The notes below the pieces were generated by a model, which saw nothing but the letters and a program-made list of their open reading frames with translations, made no database searches and was not told the DNA's origin. Below are positions 13,898 through 26,864 of a DNA stretch of 64,000 nucleotides, piece by piece; the first letter of the stretch is position 1, and each line of letters starts with the position of its first letter. The stretch lies in NCBI GenBank assembly GCA_013396635.1, contig WBMW01005666.1:62001-126000 (forward strand). Reading direction: 5' to 3'. Made by a program: the position numbers and the translations under genes. This stretch comes from Penelope pileata (lineage: Eukaryota > Chordata > Aves > Galliformes > Cracidae).

Positions 13898-14134
13898 CGT
13901 CAGGGGAAGTTCAAGTTGGATATCAGGAAAACATTCTTCACTGGGAGGGTGGTTGGGCACTGGCCCAGGCTCCCCAGGGCAGTGGTCATGGCACTGACCC
14001 TGCTGGAGTTCAAGAAGTGTCTGGACAATGCTGTCAGATATATGGTCTGATTTTTGGGTGGTCCTCTGTGGAGCCAGGAGCAGTACTTGATGATCCTTAT
14101 GGGTCCCTTCCAACTAAGGACATTCTATGATTCT
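13898..14134 (+). mobile_element. CR1 LINE, 3'-end fragment
   Basis: The plus strand runs from the last ORF2 codons through the 3' UTR to the tail. It reads AGTTGGATATCAGGAAAACA, then the C-terminal segment with CTGGCCCAGGCTCCCCAGG, then the UTR (GATTTTTGGGTGGTCCTCTG), the signature GGGTCCCTTCCAAC and the terminal ATTCTATGATTCTA. It is 5' truncated, as most CR1 copies are. It is closely similar in type to the copy at 43138-43770. Confidence 0.9.
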
Positions 14135-16200
14135 ACTTGACTTCATCGGTAGACACTACTACAACCGTTTTTTAGAACAGATTGCAAAGACACAACATTT
14201 TGCAGACTTGACAAAACAAGTGTGACCTCCAGCAAGACCATGTCCCTCTTTATCTGCATGGCTCTGCACACCAGCAAGGCTGTGCAATAAATCCCACTGG
14301 GCTGGTGCTGGATGTGCTCTGGGAGGGAAGGGATTCTGCCACTAGTGCTGCCCACCTGCCCACATCCTTCCAGCACACACAGCTCTTAGGCCCTGAGGCT
14401 TTCAGATCAAAGTCACGACATTGCTGCAGAAAGGAGATCAGTTTGCCAGAGAGACAGATAGAGGAATGCCTGCTAAAAAGAAAGCTCACAGCACATTTGC
14501 GATGTGTATTAAAAGTACCACCTTTCATTCTGGTGGCCCACACAGCGCTGCTCAGGAGCCAGCTTCTGTCCCACAGTTCCTGGTGCAGGCTGCAGCAGGG
14601 CTCCTGCGGCCCGGCCTTCGGGTCCTTCCCCCACCCCGAATAGGAGCTGGCTTCTGGCCCTGGTGAAACTCCGATGTGGGACAGCAGAGATCTCAGCTGA
14701 GCACTCTGTCTTGCTTTGATTTATAAATTACCAGTGCTGAGATAAACTGTGGGTGATGATCATTACAGCTTCTGCTGAAATGCGACACTACAGAATTAAG
14801 ACTGTAGGTTTGGAGAAGACAAAACAGAAGATGAGTTGCCTGATCTTACTAGACCCTTGTAAGCCTTCAGTGCCATTTGTTACTATGCTGTACCCCTCCT
14901 GGAGACCTTTAAGGCATTTGTCTTTTCTTTTGTGCTGTTTTGAGTCCCCTTCACGATGCTGGTACTTCCCAGTGTGGTGTCAGAAGCACCTGGGCCTTTC
15001 CTGCATCCTTATTGTTGTGTCAGCATCATTAGCAAAAATTTTAAGCATACTCCATCCTAAGACTTGTTCTCTGGGGGTTCCACAAACAACTTTCATGTTT
15101 CTTTTCCCATCACTGTCCAGGCCAGTTTCCGAGTGAACTTATGATTCTTACACCAACGGCAGTCTCTTCCAGCTCAACAGTTTCTCATACGGCACCATAT
15201 GTGGATGACTTTAAATTGAAGTAAGTGAAATCTAGGACATTTCATTTCTGTTGAAAATCAGCAATTACTACACATAAACCCCAAATATCAGGGCAATTTG
15301 ACATAATTTATTCTTGCAAAGAAATGAACTACCATTTTATTTTCTATACATTTCTATATCTTCCATTTTTCTTTCCTTAAGGATTCTTTCTCTAATCTTG
15401 AGTACTGTTGATGTACCTTGGGGTTTTTATCAGTTCTTCATAATTATAGATATCTAATTAATTCATCTTTGATGTGTGGCGTGTAGCTGACTTTGAAATT
15501 TCATTGAAAACCCTTTATTTGGAAATTCCAGACCTTTCTTTCACATTTGTGAAGCTGTAGAGTTTTGCCTTCCACCTTAAATGTGCTGATTTCTATCTTC
15601 CTTCCTTTGCTGGTGTCAATGAGACCCAAATCTGGCCTTCCGTTGGAAGCAGCAAGCGGCAGCGTGTACACAAAGCTGGGAATGCAGAGAGGGGCAGATG
15701 GGATTTCAGAGACTGTTTTTGATAATTTGTCCTTACACATTTGTCCTAGTACACATGAGGCATAACAGTAACTGAAAGAAGGGAAAATTAATCCTCCTGC
15801 TAACGTGTAATTTCTCTTCTGGATCCTCCACAGTGAAGGGGTCATGCACAGCCTGTTGTCTTTGTAAAATTGAAGCCCCCAAGTGGTACTGTGTATACTT
15901 TTTTCTGTAATATGGAGTTTACCTGCTGCATTTGTCTTTATAGAAGTCAATTGTGAGCTTCATGGAACATTTTCTGGATAATATACGTCTTCATAGTCAA
16001 CAGAATTCCTAATTAGTTTATTTTCTGTAACAACTCGCACTAACAAAGAAAAGTGAAGCTTTAACTTCTTATACTAAGACATGTATTTTATATCTCGTAT
16101 TTATTGTAGCTATCATAGCTTCAAAATACCTTTTTCCTTATCACTCCAAACATGAGTTGGCATTTGACAGTATACGTATTTTGGCAGAGATAAGATCAAG
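14135..16200. other. Unique DNA, no gene seen
   Basis: A small CpG-containing patch lies around 14590-14640, and the rest is AT-rich. The 149-codon minus frame at 15501-15950 has ordinary-looking composition but no motif, splice context or known relative that I recognise. Confidence 0.5.
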
Positions 16201-16830
16201 TTAACAGGCTGATGGCATTTTAATTATTTTATTGAGATGGCACTGGCCCAGGATGCTTGTTGGAATTTACAAATGTGCATTGATTTATATTTTATTTTGT
16301 AAACCAGGCCCAAGAGGCTGACTAATTAGAAACATGACTCAAAGCTATAAGGGTACTTATTGATTCAGATCATGAAAAGACCAGAATGATCAAAAGCAAA
16401 CATCTATCTCCCTCTTCATTTAGGGTTCAGAAGGTTAAGTGCTATTTGTCTCAAATCCCTGGCATTAGCTCTATCTCTGTAAAGGAGAAGACAATTAACA
16501 TCTATATCTGTTCAGTTTTAGTATGTACTATATTATTGAGAAGAATATGCTTTTCATAGCTTAATTAAGCCATGCACAACAGCCTAATACCATAGATTGT
16601 TTCAGTATGTGTTATTTTGCATTTTTCTCCCCTTAACATACATTTTCACTCATTTTACTTAAAGTTTGAAATGTATGGCTTCCATTTAGAATAAATAAAA
16701 TGATTGGCTTAGTATAGAGGTTTTGTGCAGTAAATCTCATCTGCATGCCATGGTAACATATAATAACTTCACCGGTAACATGGGACCAATTTTAAGTGGT
16801 ATCAAGACTTCCACGTTGCCATAAAGCAAT
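16201..16830. other. AT-rich unique block, possible conserved non-coding DNA
   Basis: The block is AT-rich, contains almost no CpG, and holds repeated homeodomain-type cores (TAATTA, TTAATTAAG) and TTTATTTTG-type words. No repeat family or open frame explains it. This is a suggestion only: sequence texture cannot prove conservation. Confidence 0.25.
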
Positions 16831-19800
16831 AAAAATACTAAAATGTTAATGCATTCATGGGATAGTCACAGAAAAGACAAAGCAAAGGTGTTTTATACTG
16901 TCTGCTCTGCTCCAGATCTCCCCTGGAGACTGGCTGGAAAGGAAGGAAATGGGCATGCTGAAAGCAGGCAGAGCATTCAGGAGAAGCTTCTCCCAGCTGA
17001 GAGAGATTTTGTTCGGGGGAAGAGAGCAGGCAGCAGCCATACCTACCTCCTTCTACCCTGTATCCTACTGTGGGTGATCCACTTGGAGCTAATATCTGGG
17101 TACATCATCCTGATCCACAAAAGCATTGCACAGGGATATTGTGTTTCCATGGGTGAGCCATACATGTAGGCAATGCTTTTTTCAGACTGAAGAGCCTAAT
17201 GTCAGAAATGTGGTTATTTTTTAGTATGTAGTAAGGCACAGATATATGTCCGGGCCTTCTGAGCACTGTTCTGTCACTCTGCCTGTGTCATCTCACCAAG
17301 GCAGGAACACAAAGCAAAGCTAATTGCATTAGCACTGGGTATGCTGGGAAGCATGTTGGAGCTGGGGCTTGAAAGCAGCGCTCTGCTGCATCTGCCTGTG
17401 CCAAAGCATTCATTACTATGAGCAGGAAATATTCACACCTTCCCACACATGAGGACTGGATTGAAAATGTTTCATATTGCAGAGTTATGGAAATTATTAA
17501 ATAGAAAAACAAAGGATGTCTCATATGGGAAATGAACTGATTGAGGGTTTAGCAGTGTTAATGGGAGCCAGGACTTTCCATTCCAGATTTACAGGCTTCA
17601 GTAACAACTGCCACTAGGTCATTGCAATCTCACAGCCATTCAGTGCCAGAGGAAAAGTGGCTTGATGCTAGCACAGTCCCTGCAGAATAAAAGATATTTT
17701 GTGTAGTGGCAACATTCATGGACTTGGGTGCACCCTCAGCTTTCGTTGCTGGACCTGGGGGTTTTCGGCCTTTAGTGCAGTTGTACTCTCTGCACTCAGT
17801 GTCGGTCTCATCCTCAGAGGTGAGAGTTTCAGGCTGGGGCTGAGGTCAGTCACAGGCATCAGGCATAACCCTGTGGGTGTCTGCCCATGTTATTCTTGTC
17901 CAGCAGTGACCACACTGAGCAGGAGTGGGAGGAAGAGAGGTAAAGAATGTGGTGCTGTGGAATGGTCAAAACAGTTTAAAAGTTTCTGCCTTCCCTAGTT
18001 ACCCCAACCCAGCCTGCTATCTGCCATACAAAAGGCTAAACAGCTCAGCTCCAGTTTGCCCTCACTCAGCCTTTTGCACGGCAGGGCTATAAACAACAAA
18101 TGCACGGAAATGTATTTACAACAAAAAGAAAAAAAAATGTATGTCTGGAGACATCTTTTAGAAAACTGGCCGCTATAATCAAACCTGACTTAGAGTGCAG
18201 CCTGTGGGACAGCTGATTTCCTTAAGGTAATTGAGCAATTATCTCCTTGAAAAAGTGTTTGTGAATGGAGGATTTAATAAAAGCTCATGCCCAGTGGAAA
18301 AGAATGTGGATCCACTGCTTGAAACTTTGATGAGTCTGAATTTCACTTAAAAAGAACTTAAAAGAGATATTGTCAGGTGGTTAGGACAGTAGGCTTGTTT
18401 CATCTAAGTGTAAAAGTCCACACCTGAACTGGTCAACTTGGCTGTGTTACAGTCAGTGGAGAGAAGATTGATGCAGTAAGTGGAGCAGAAAGCATGATTT
18501 CTTGCTTCCTAAAGGTGCCCAGATAGATAAAAAAATACTTGTTTCCCACCAGAAAGGAAGCTCCCAGTGACTAGCTCAGACATGGATCCTTGCATTATGG
18601 ATGGGTAATGTTAAGTAAATGAAGCCTACTCAATGTAACAAATATTCTTTCTTTCTTAAACATTCTTACAGTTGCTTTTGTTCCACGAAATATTTGAACT
18701 GTTATGACCTTGCCTCCTTACTCTGTTTTGTTCTGTACCTTATTCATTTCTTTGGGCTGCAAATACTACTGAGAGGACATTGTTCTTTGCCTGATGTACC
18801 TACTTACTGCAAAACACTGTGTACACTGCTGTATAAATAACATCTCAGAAAAAATGAATAATTGAAAAGGATGGAAAACTTTGTTCAGTTGACTGAAATA
18901 ATCTAGTAGAAGCTGTATGAGAACAGAATCTACTGGGACAAAATTTTCAGAGCTTACCTCTGAAGAACTAATTTTGGCCGTTCTGTACAGAGTTCTGTAT
19001 AGATACAAGCAAGTCAACATGCAGCCTTGGAGAAGACAAGTAGCTGACAACAAAGCAGGGAGCCCTGCTCCAGGTGGAGTTCAGCTTGTTGATGCCTGTT
19101 TCTAAAATTCCCTGACAGCTGGAATTCCTGCTGAAATAACTGGTTTGTAGTTTAATGTCAGAAAGAAGCCTGTGATTCCAAACCCTGGACCAAAGGGTTT
19201 TATTTTCCATCTAGGTCGTGAAGTGTTTGGATGTTGCCTTCCCACATTTGGATTCTTTTTGCTTTTCTTGAGTCCTGCTGATGAAGGTGCAACCATTTCT
19301 GTGGGGTAGCACTTGTCCCACTGTCTGCTTTGACTCCAAGATTGTACAACAAGGATTTGCAAGGAAAATTCATTGAAAGATGAGTAAAAGTCTAGCCAGG
19401 TTCAATTTACATTCCATTAGATGAAGGATATATGGTGGAGCCAGTGATCTTACTGGTGGTTGGATGACTCTTTCATATTTCTATAGATTATTTCTGTTGT
19501 CATGGACAAAATCAAATCATTTTACTTTTTCTCTGTGTCCTGCTAAAGATTTTGTAATGAGTAATGAGACTTCTTTTGGTCTTTTCCCCTGTCTTATTTA
19601 GACAAAACCTCTTGGTTGCACTTCTTATTGTGCACATTTACGTTGCCTTGCACACTATGGCTCTCCTGGGGATTCTGTATCTTGCTATAAAACCGGCGAA
19701 TAATTTATTAGTAGAACTAATCTACCCCTCATGAATCTTTCACAGTCATTTTCTTCTCAATGGTTCTAATGTTTAACAGAGATAGTAATTCTTAATAATT

Positions 19801-19850
19801 CCATACAAAATGAAATTATTTCTTAAAAATCATCAGGAAAAGAATGTCAT
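16831..19850. other. Unique DNA, no gene seen
   Basis: No coding or repeat identity is recognised. The part at 18170-18310 is AT-rich, CpG-poor and non-repetitive (see findings). Open frames, up to 108 codons at 16843-17169, are chance-like. Confidence 0.5.
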
Positions 19851-19952
19851 TATAGAATCACAGAATGGTTTGGGTTAGAAGGGGTCTCAAGGATCATCTG
19901 GTTCCAACTCCCTGCCATGGGCAGTGACAGCTTCCACTAGACCAAGCTGCCC
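19851..19952 (-). mobile_element. CR1 LINE, short 3'-end fragment
   Basis: On the plus strand the fragment starts with the reversed tail (TATAGAATCACAGAATGG), then TTTGGGTTAGAAGGGGTCTC, then the UTR words CATCTGGTTCCAACTCCC and CCATGGGCAGTGACA, the standard reversed CR1 3' end. About 100 bases remain. It is 5' truncated inside the 3' UTR, so no coding part is left. Confidence 0.9.
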
Positions 19953-21540
19953 AAAAGTATCATCTTGAAGTAATTTAGGTGGAAACAGTAGTTGTAGACA
20001 GTGCATGTTACAGTTCTTCTTCAGTGTAAATCAGAGTCAGACAGGGGGAAAGCTGTAAAATGAAATTCTTAAGTTAGAACAAAAAGATTGTTTGAGACAC
20101 ATTCAAGCTGGCTTTACATCGGCCTTACAAGAGACCACAGTACCAGAGCCATGCAGTCTTCACGGGGAGTCATCGGCCTCAGTAGTACATAGAACCCATG
20201 CAGAGGCCTAGGCTGCTGTGGCCTTTGTGTTACGAAGATAAAAGCTGGCACAGGTAAATTATACGTGCAACAACCACACTGGTGACACAGAGCACCCAAG
20301 GGTGTGCGCAGACTCCAGGCTCAATGCTTCCATCAATCCTTTCCAAACTGCCTTTTAAGAGTTATGAGTTATCCCATTGGCTCATTAGTCCACTAATTAA
20401 GATTTTGGCCAATGCATGTGAAGCTGGATAGGGGTTTAGATTGTTGCCACTTAACATGGTTTTTGGCCTTAGACTTTTTTGTTCTTGGGATATAGGTGTA
20501 GTTTGCACTCAGAGACCAGGGAAATAAGTATTTTTTCTCATGAGGTAGACATAGAAATGGAAAAATAATTTCTGGAGTAGTTGCTTGTAAGCCTAAGCGA
20601 GAGCTCATGACCAGAATGTGCTGGTGAGGAGCTTGCTGTGAAGCAGTAAGTTGCATAAAAGGAAGTACAAGATGCCAGAGAAGATGACCTTGTACATTAC
20701 AAACTGTAGCGAACCCAAAATTGATGAACAAATGCTGAAAAAAGAGATCTGCTTGCATGGATTCCATATTTTCCTTGCCACAAGGAGCATGTGGAAACAT
20801 GTAGTACTTCAAGATAAGTCTTTAACAAATCAGCATCTACAAGAGCTTTGCGAAGAGATTATTTACCAATTAGTAATGTCAGAAACCTCAAGAACTGACC
20901 AAGGGAAGTGGGACACAGCTGGGACCACTTCATGAGTGGGAGATGCTGTGCCCACAAGGGGCAGGGGACGCTCCAGGCCCGAGACCCATACAGCCAGTAA
21001 CATGCAGCCAGGCAGAGGTCCGGCAGAGAACAGCCCCTGCAGCAAGGAGGGCTTCAGAAGAGTAGAAAAGATTGTCTGTTTAGAGAGACCATATAGTAGC
21101 GTGCTGGGAAACCGGCAAATCCAGACTTTCTGCCTCCTCCTCTTGTGAATATGCTTACCCCTGTGCATAACCCCATTTTGTCATCTTCATATGTTTGTGT
21201 AATTTTTGTATCACAGATAGACAGGGTGTTAGCAAGGCAAACGCTTCCCTGAAAAGTAGCATCTTCTGTATGCCCATATCAGTACTGTCTTTTTTTAGGT
21301 TTACAGCTGAGCAGTTTATTTTGTTTGAAATAATCACTTTGTTTTTTCACTTTTTTTTTTTCAGTTTTGAGTTGAATATAGTCTTTGTGGAGGTGGAAAA
21401 AGAATTTTCTTTTGTTCCAGTGACCGACATTTTCTGTAACTATTTTCTGCCCATTGCTGTCCTATTGCTAACAGTCAGACTCAGTCCTTCTGTATTTGCT
21501 ATGACCTTGGCCTTGAGATCACACCTCTGATAAAGCCCTT
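19953..21540. other. Unique DNA with overlapping open frames on both strands
   Basis: 20393-20935 is open on both strands at once: a 139-codon minus frame at 20393-20812 and a 94-codon plus frame at 20651-20935. The plus product has mixed, protein-like composition, but I recognise no domain, and no splice or promoter context supports it. A T-rich tract runs through 21340-21362. Confidence 0.45.
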
Positions 21541-23500
21541 AAACCTTTGCAGACTGTGTTGCTTGCCAGTCTATATTAGACCTTAAGTAATAGATTCTTT
21601 CCGATTATATACTCTTAAGATATAAACATATAAATATATATAACTTGCATCTTACATAGACTTGTGAGCCATTCATAAGGAACTAAGCAAGTAAGTATCA
21701 ATTTAGAGATTATCTGTTACTATAAGAAAAGTTTAGGATGTTCCCTGTTTGTAACACATGAATACCTTCTGCAATATAAAAACCCACATGCATGCAGCCA
21801 ATAAGAAAAAGTCTTTAGAAAAATATCTACCCAGGCTCAGACTACCCCAGTCCCCAGGCTTGCCTTTCCACTGCTTCAGATCCCCCCATCATTCTGGTTA
21901 AAAGTACAGAGGCCAGATGGTCACTTTAGCTGGGTGGGTGTCTTTTGTGGTGCAAATCTCACTATAGGCCTAGAGTTACACTCAAGTGCTTATGAGAAAA
22001 TAAACACAAAATCTGACAGCTGTGAAAAGCTAGGTGCTTGTTGGGAATATTATTGCTGCAACATTTTATATAGCTGCTTCATCATGTTGTTTATATTGGC
22101 CAGTGATCCCCAAAGACTTCCTGAATGGCAGGAACACACCTCTAGTGTGTTGGAGGTCAGTCTGACCTTGCTGAACTGCCTGCTAGCAATTTTATTCTTG
22201 CCAAGATCAAGGTAATCAGCATCTGGAGGTACTTTTCCCTCCCTTGTGTTTTCAGAGAGCCCAAACTGACCAGACTTGCAGATCGCTACCCACCACTAAG
22301 TTCCTAAATTTAGGTGTTCATCATCATCATGACTGCAAGATACTGTAATAACCATATGGTAACTATATAGACGGTTGTTAAAGGTGAGAAATAGATAAAT
22401 CATTCTGATGGATCGCTGAAATAATGTGTCGGTATTTGAGCTGATTTGGGTAGCTTTATGTGGTGCTGTGGTGTGTTGTACAGACACAAATCCACTAATC
22501 CCTGATTATGTACCACAGAATTGCCGCATTAAGATTGCAGAGTTATGATCCCGCCTGTGCACATGGGTCTGTTTGCTTCAGCAGCAGATTTGACGCATGC
22601 AAAGAGCAGTGTGGGGCTCCTATTTTTAAATGATAAAGATCTCCCAGCACCTAGCCCAGACAGAGATGGCACTATGGTTCAAGACTGAGATTTACAGAGA
22701 GAGACGCCTAGTGAAATCTGGACCTCCACAGGCTGTAAAAGACCCTGGATATTGCCCTCTTCAAAGCATGACATTCAAACATGTAAGAAGTTAAAAAATT
22801 GTGCAAACAGATGAACTGGGAATGCTAAATGATGACAAATTGAAAGTGCAAGTGGGAATATGGTAGGATGTTACTAACTGGCTTAAATGGCAAAAGTTTT
22901 CATACATGGTATGATGCCAAGATGAGTGGGTGACAGCGGAGGTCCAAATGCCAGTGGGAATTATTAACGTTAACGTTGCCTTGAAAAGTACTTACCAAAC
23001 ATTTAAAATCATGTTTTCACATTCCCCACTTAACTGCAACCCCTCCCAGCTGGTTTCCATTGCAGATAAGTTTCCAGATAAAATAGATGGGTTTGCATGA
23101 GAAGACACTTTCTGGAAGGAAGAGTGCTGAGAGCAGCCCTGGTCTAGAACTGAACAGGACAGGGTTTATGTGCATGGACTGATGCTGCACAGCAAGGATC
23201 ATGAATTGCCTTTTAAAGAGTAATTCAAATCTTGCCAGCTTGGTAGGCAATGTTTTTACAATGAGTTGAAAGAAGAATCAAATATTAGACCAGCCTATAA
23301 TTTCTCTGCCAGTTGCTGTGGCTTTGCAGTCTTTTATTTCTGAGTTGGGCTTTTTTTCAGTTTTATTTTGTGAGCCTGTGTGTATGTTTCTGTAACTGAA
23401 GTGAATGGCAGATGACTGGCTAAATTCCTTTAAGAGAGTGCTCCCAGAGACACAGTGTCACTAAACTGAAACATGCTGGATTATAATTATCTGCAATCTG
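21541..23500. other. Unique AT-rich DNA, no gene seen
   Basis: AT-rich alternation (ATAAATATATATAAC-like) lies at 21622-21645, a short (ATC)n at 22317-22331, and a 12-bp palindrome AACGTTAACGTT near 22965. Nothing coding is supported. Confidence 0.55.
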
Positions 23501-26500
23501 TCTAATATAGTAATAATTTAATACGGGTAGGCATAGGGGTTCAGCTCTTTAGTTCAAATCATTGCACCTCCGTTGAGTTAAATGGATCTCCGCCAGTCTT
23601 CAGCAGCTGAAGAGCTAGTTCAGTGCTGTCAGGCAAATTGTGATTTCAAACCAACAGTTCACCTTAAAAAGCCTGCGCACCAGTGGTACCCTCACACTTC
23701 ACTGCAGAAAAAGAAATGCCGCTCCCTGTGGAGTGATTTGCCACTTCTTTCTCTACAGCAGTCTGGAGGCATGTGTGAGCTGTGTGGTGTTGAAAGAGGT
23801 GCTCGCCAACGCCGGAGAGAGAGAGTGCTGATCTCTACCATGCACAAGATGTGGAGTGAGAAACAGTTCAGTAGAAGAAATGAGTAAAGGAAGACAAAAC
23901 GTCTTCTCTTCCATGAATGCAGAGATGTTTTCTGATTCCCTGAACACAACCTGTGTTGATTGGATGACATGACATTAAAACTGCTGACACGCTTGGAGAT
24001 GGGCTGCTTGTTTACAATGAATTGAAATTCAGATCCATATCGTCTGAGCAAGGCTGGCCGCAGACAATTTCTTTTTTTTCCTTTCCCTGCACTGTTTCTC
24101 CAACAATGTTTTCCCCCAAGAGGTACTGGCTTCTGCTAACCACAAAAAATACATCCGTGCAGCAGATTCTGAAGCATGTGCCAGCTCAGGGAGTTTATAA
24201 TCTTTATGATGCACAAAAATTTTCATGTCATTATATTTCTTATTTTCAGAAGATCGATCTCCGAGAGGCTGACCCCGGATATCTGGTGGGATATCTGTCG
24301 TGCCAGGCCATGCAGAAGCCTCACAACTCTACCTCCTGGTACTAGGTGCTGAAGAGAAGACCTGCCTCAGCAAAAGGGAGCAAAGATTTGTGGCTGAAGA
24401 CATATGTACCTATCATGTAGAAGCACAGCCTTAGAAAAGCCTTTCAAGCACTGCCTCAGCATGCTGTGCAATTCCATGCCATTGGAAACCACTCCCTTTT
24501 TGGAATTTGTGTACAGGATACTAAAGATAGGAAGGAGCTCTTTGACAGCTAACCTGTTTGTATATGGCTGCAGAATGCAATGTGGAAGAACAATGCTGCA
24601 TCATTCAAGATATATTAGCTTGGAAGAACATTTTGTCTTGGGGTGGGACAGGAAAACTACTGAAGTGCTTTATGGTCAATGCTCATTTTGCTTTGTTGTG
24701 TGAAGACAGTGATGATGTCTTCCTATCCTGCTAGAAAGCTTAAAATTACATCATTTCCTTCTTGCAAGCTAAGAGTATATACGCATAAAATTCTATAAGC
24801 CTTAAGAAACTGCAATTTCATGGCATGGGAGACCTATAAAACAAGTAAAACAAAGAGCAGCTCAGAAAGGGTTGGTGGGAAATGAATGATGCCTCTTACA
24901 CTTCCAGTTACAAGATCTAAGGCACATAATTACATCAGCAGGTGGAAAGTTGGAAATGAAGGAGGTGGTTTTTACAAACCATGTAGGTAATCTGTGTAAC
25001 CCCTTGAGTCTGGAGGCTGTAAATACTGTGGATTCACACGACTTCAAAAGCTAAGCAGGCAAATTCAATGAAAAAAAATCAGCATCTCTTAAGACTTGTT
25101 CAGAAAGTCTCTGAGCTACACCTTCTTGAGGCAGGGAGAAGATCTTGGAGAAAGATGACCATCTGCTTCCTTGGTTTGCTGTTCAGCTGCTGCTGGCCAC
25201 AGTCAGGAACAGGGCACAGCAAGCAACAAACCTGTGGTCTGACTCAGTAAAACCAGTCTTGCATTCTTATGTCATACTACGTTATTGAATAGAATCTGAA
25301 AATTACTGTAAAGACCCATTGCATCTGAGAAAGACAAAGGGCTGGAGAACCTGCTCCGTGACTCATCTCTTGATTTTAGTTTGGCTGTTCACTGGAGTAG
25401 TATTTTACATCACAAATGTTGTAGGTCTGAATCGTAATGTATTTCTTCAATCATTGTTGAAATCTTAAGGAGTTTTCCAAGGCTTGGTAATGGCTGAATA
25501 GAAACTTCTTTGTTTCCCCCGGATTTTTCCAAAAAGATCCATGGCATTTTGAAATGGAGCACCCATTTGTTTGATTGTGTTCCAAACCAACAACAGAGTC
25601 AGATCAAGCTAAAACAATTTGCATTATCTGAGGCTTACATATATGTAATCTTGTCAAATAAAAGCCACAACAAGCTTGGTAGAACAAAGGACAGAGTGAG
25701 TTCCTTATGCTGTTTGTAGTGGGAGCAGCTAAAACCTCAATCCCTGCTATGAAAGGCAGTCTGTTTAAAGAAGCTGGGAAAGACGCCCATGTTCAAGCAA
25801 ATTTTTACTTGCCTGTAACAGAAAACAAGTTATTGTCACAGTAAGAAAACAGATTGTAAAAATGGTAGAAACATGCATATATATATATATTTATATGTTA
25901 TATATACATGTATTTATCGGCCCTTACAAGAGAGGAAAGCACATTATAATATGATTACCCACAGTGAGGAGCAGCTGGAGAGCTCTCCACTGCAGTCAGA
26001 AGGTTCTTCCCGCTGCATGCTCTTTGCCCTCCTAAATTCAAACATATTGCCTCAAAAAGAAGTCACATTGCAAAGCACAAAAATGTATTTTAATAAAACC
26101 GTTCTGACCAAATTGCTGATGGCAGGACAATTCTGCAGCTTCACAATAGGAATTGTAGGGTTCCTGCTGCCTTCTTAACCGCATGATAAATTGCAAACCT
26201 CCTGTTTCTATGCCACAAGCTCAGAGAGAGTTGTGTGGTCACCATTGTTTTCCTGATTTATTTTTCATGCCTATTGGTGCCCACATAAAATCTCTGTCTA
26301 TTTATGCAGAGCCTTCCTCAATTTTTTTCATGGATTATGTAGTGCAAAAATCAGATTGGCAATTAATGTAAACATATATCACAGATGTGAATTACATTTT
26401 AATTCTCTATGTCCATCACATCTGTCATCTCAATCTGTGCGTTTGCCTCAGCTATGTGGCTATTAACTCCATCAGCAGGGCTCTAGAGAACAGTTTGCTC

Positions 26501-26864
26501 AGGTTTGCGCAAGGCCCAGGTCTGCGCAGTTTTTTGCTTATATAAATGAAAAAATGTTCTGCTTTCACCCAAATTTTGCAGGGTATTATGCCATGCAAAG
26601 CATGAGGTTTATACCTGTTGCTGTTGCTTGAGCATGGCTGGAAGCTACCCTCAAGCACTAGTAACACACAGGGGCTTGTTTTCACCCAGGCCTCTGTGCC
26701 TCATGTTTCCTGCTAGCTCTTTGAACAGGTCCTCAGGGGCATCCGTCAGTCAGGCTTTCACCACTGTTCAGGCACAAGGAATTTGTGGAATTTTGATTAT
26801 TTGCATGTCACACTGGGGACTTTAACCAAAGTTTACTGAACATGACAGAGAGCCTAATGGGACC
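23501..26864. other. Unique DNA, no gene seen
   Basis: A run of short frames on both strands at 23580-24350 has no recognisable product. An (AT)n microsatellite lies at 25876-25912. The rest holds nothing that I can name. Confidence 0.5.
25876..25912. repeat. (AT)n microsatellite
   Basis: Imperfect AT/TA alternation with a TTATATG interruption, read directly from the sequence. It is likely to vary in length between individuals. Confidence 0.85.

Noticed and set aside
15501..15950. 149-codon minus-strand frame
   Set aside because: It has ordinary composition but no recognisable family, no neighbouring exon and no regulatory context.
20651..20935. 94-codon plus-strand frame of protein-like composition
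   Set aside because: It overlaps an equally open minus frame, matches no known domain and shows no clear splice borders. Only a search could rescue it.
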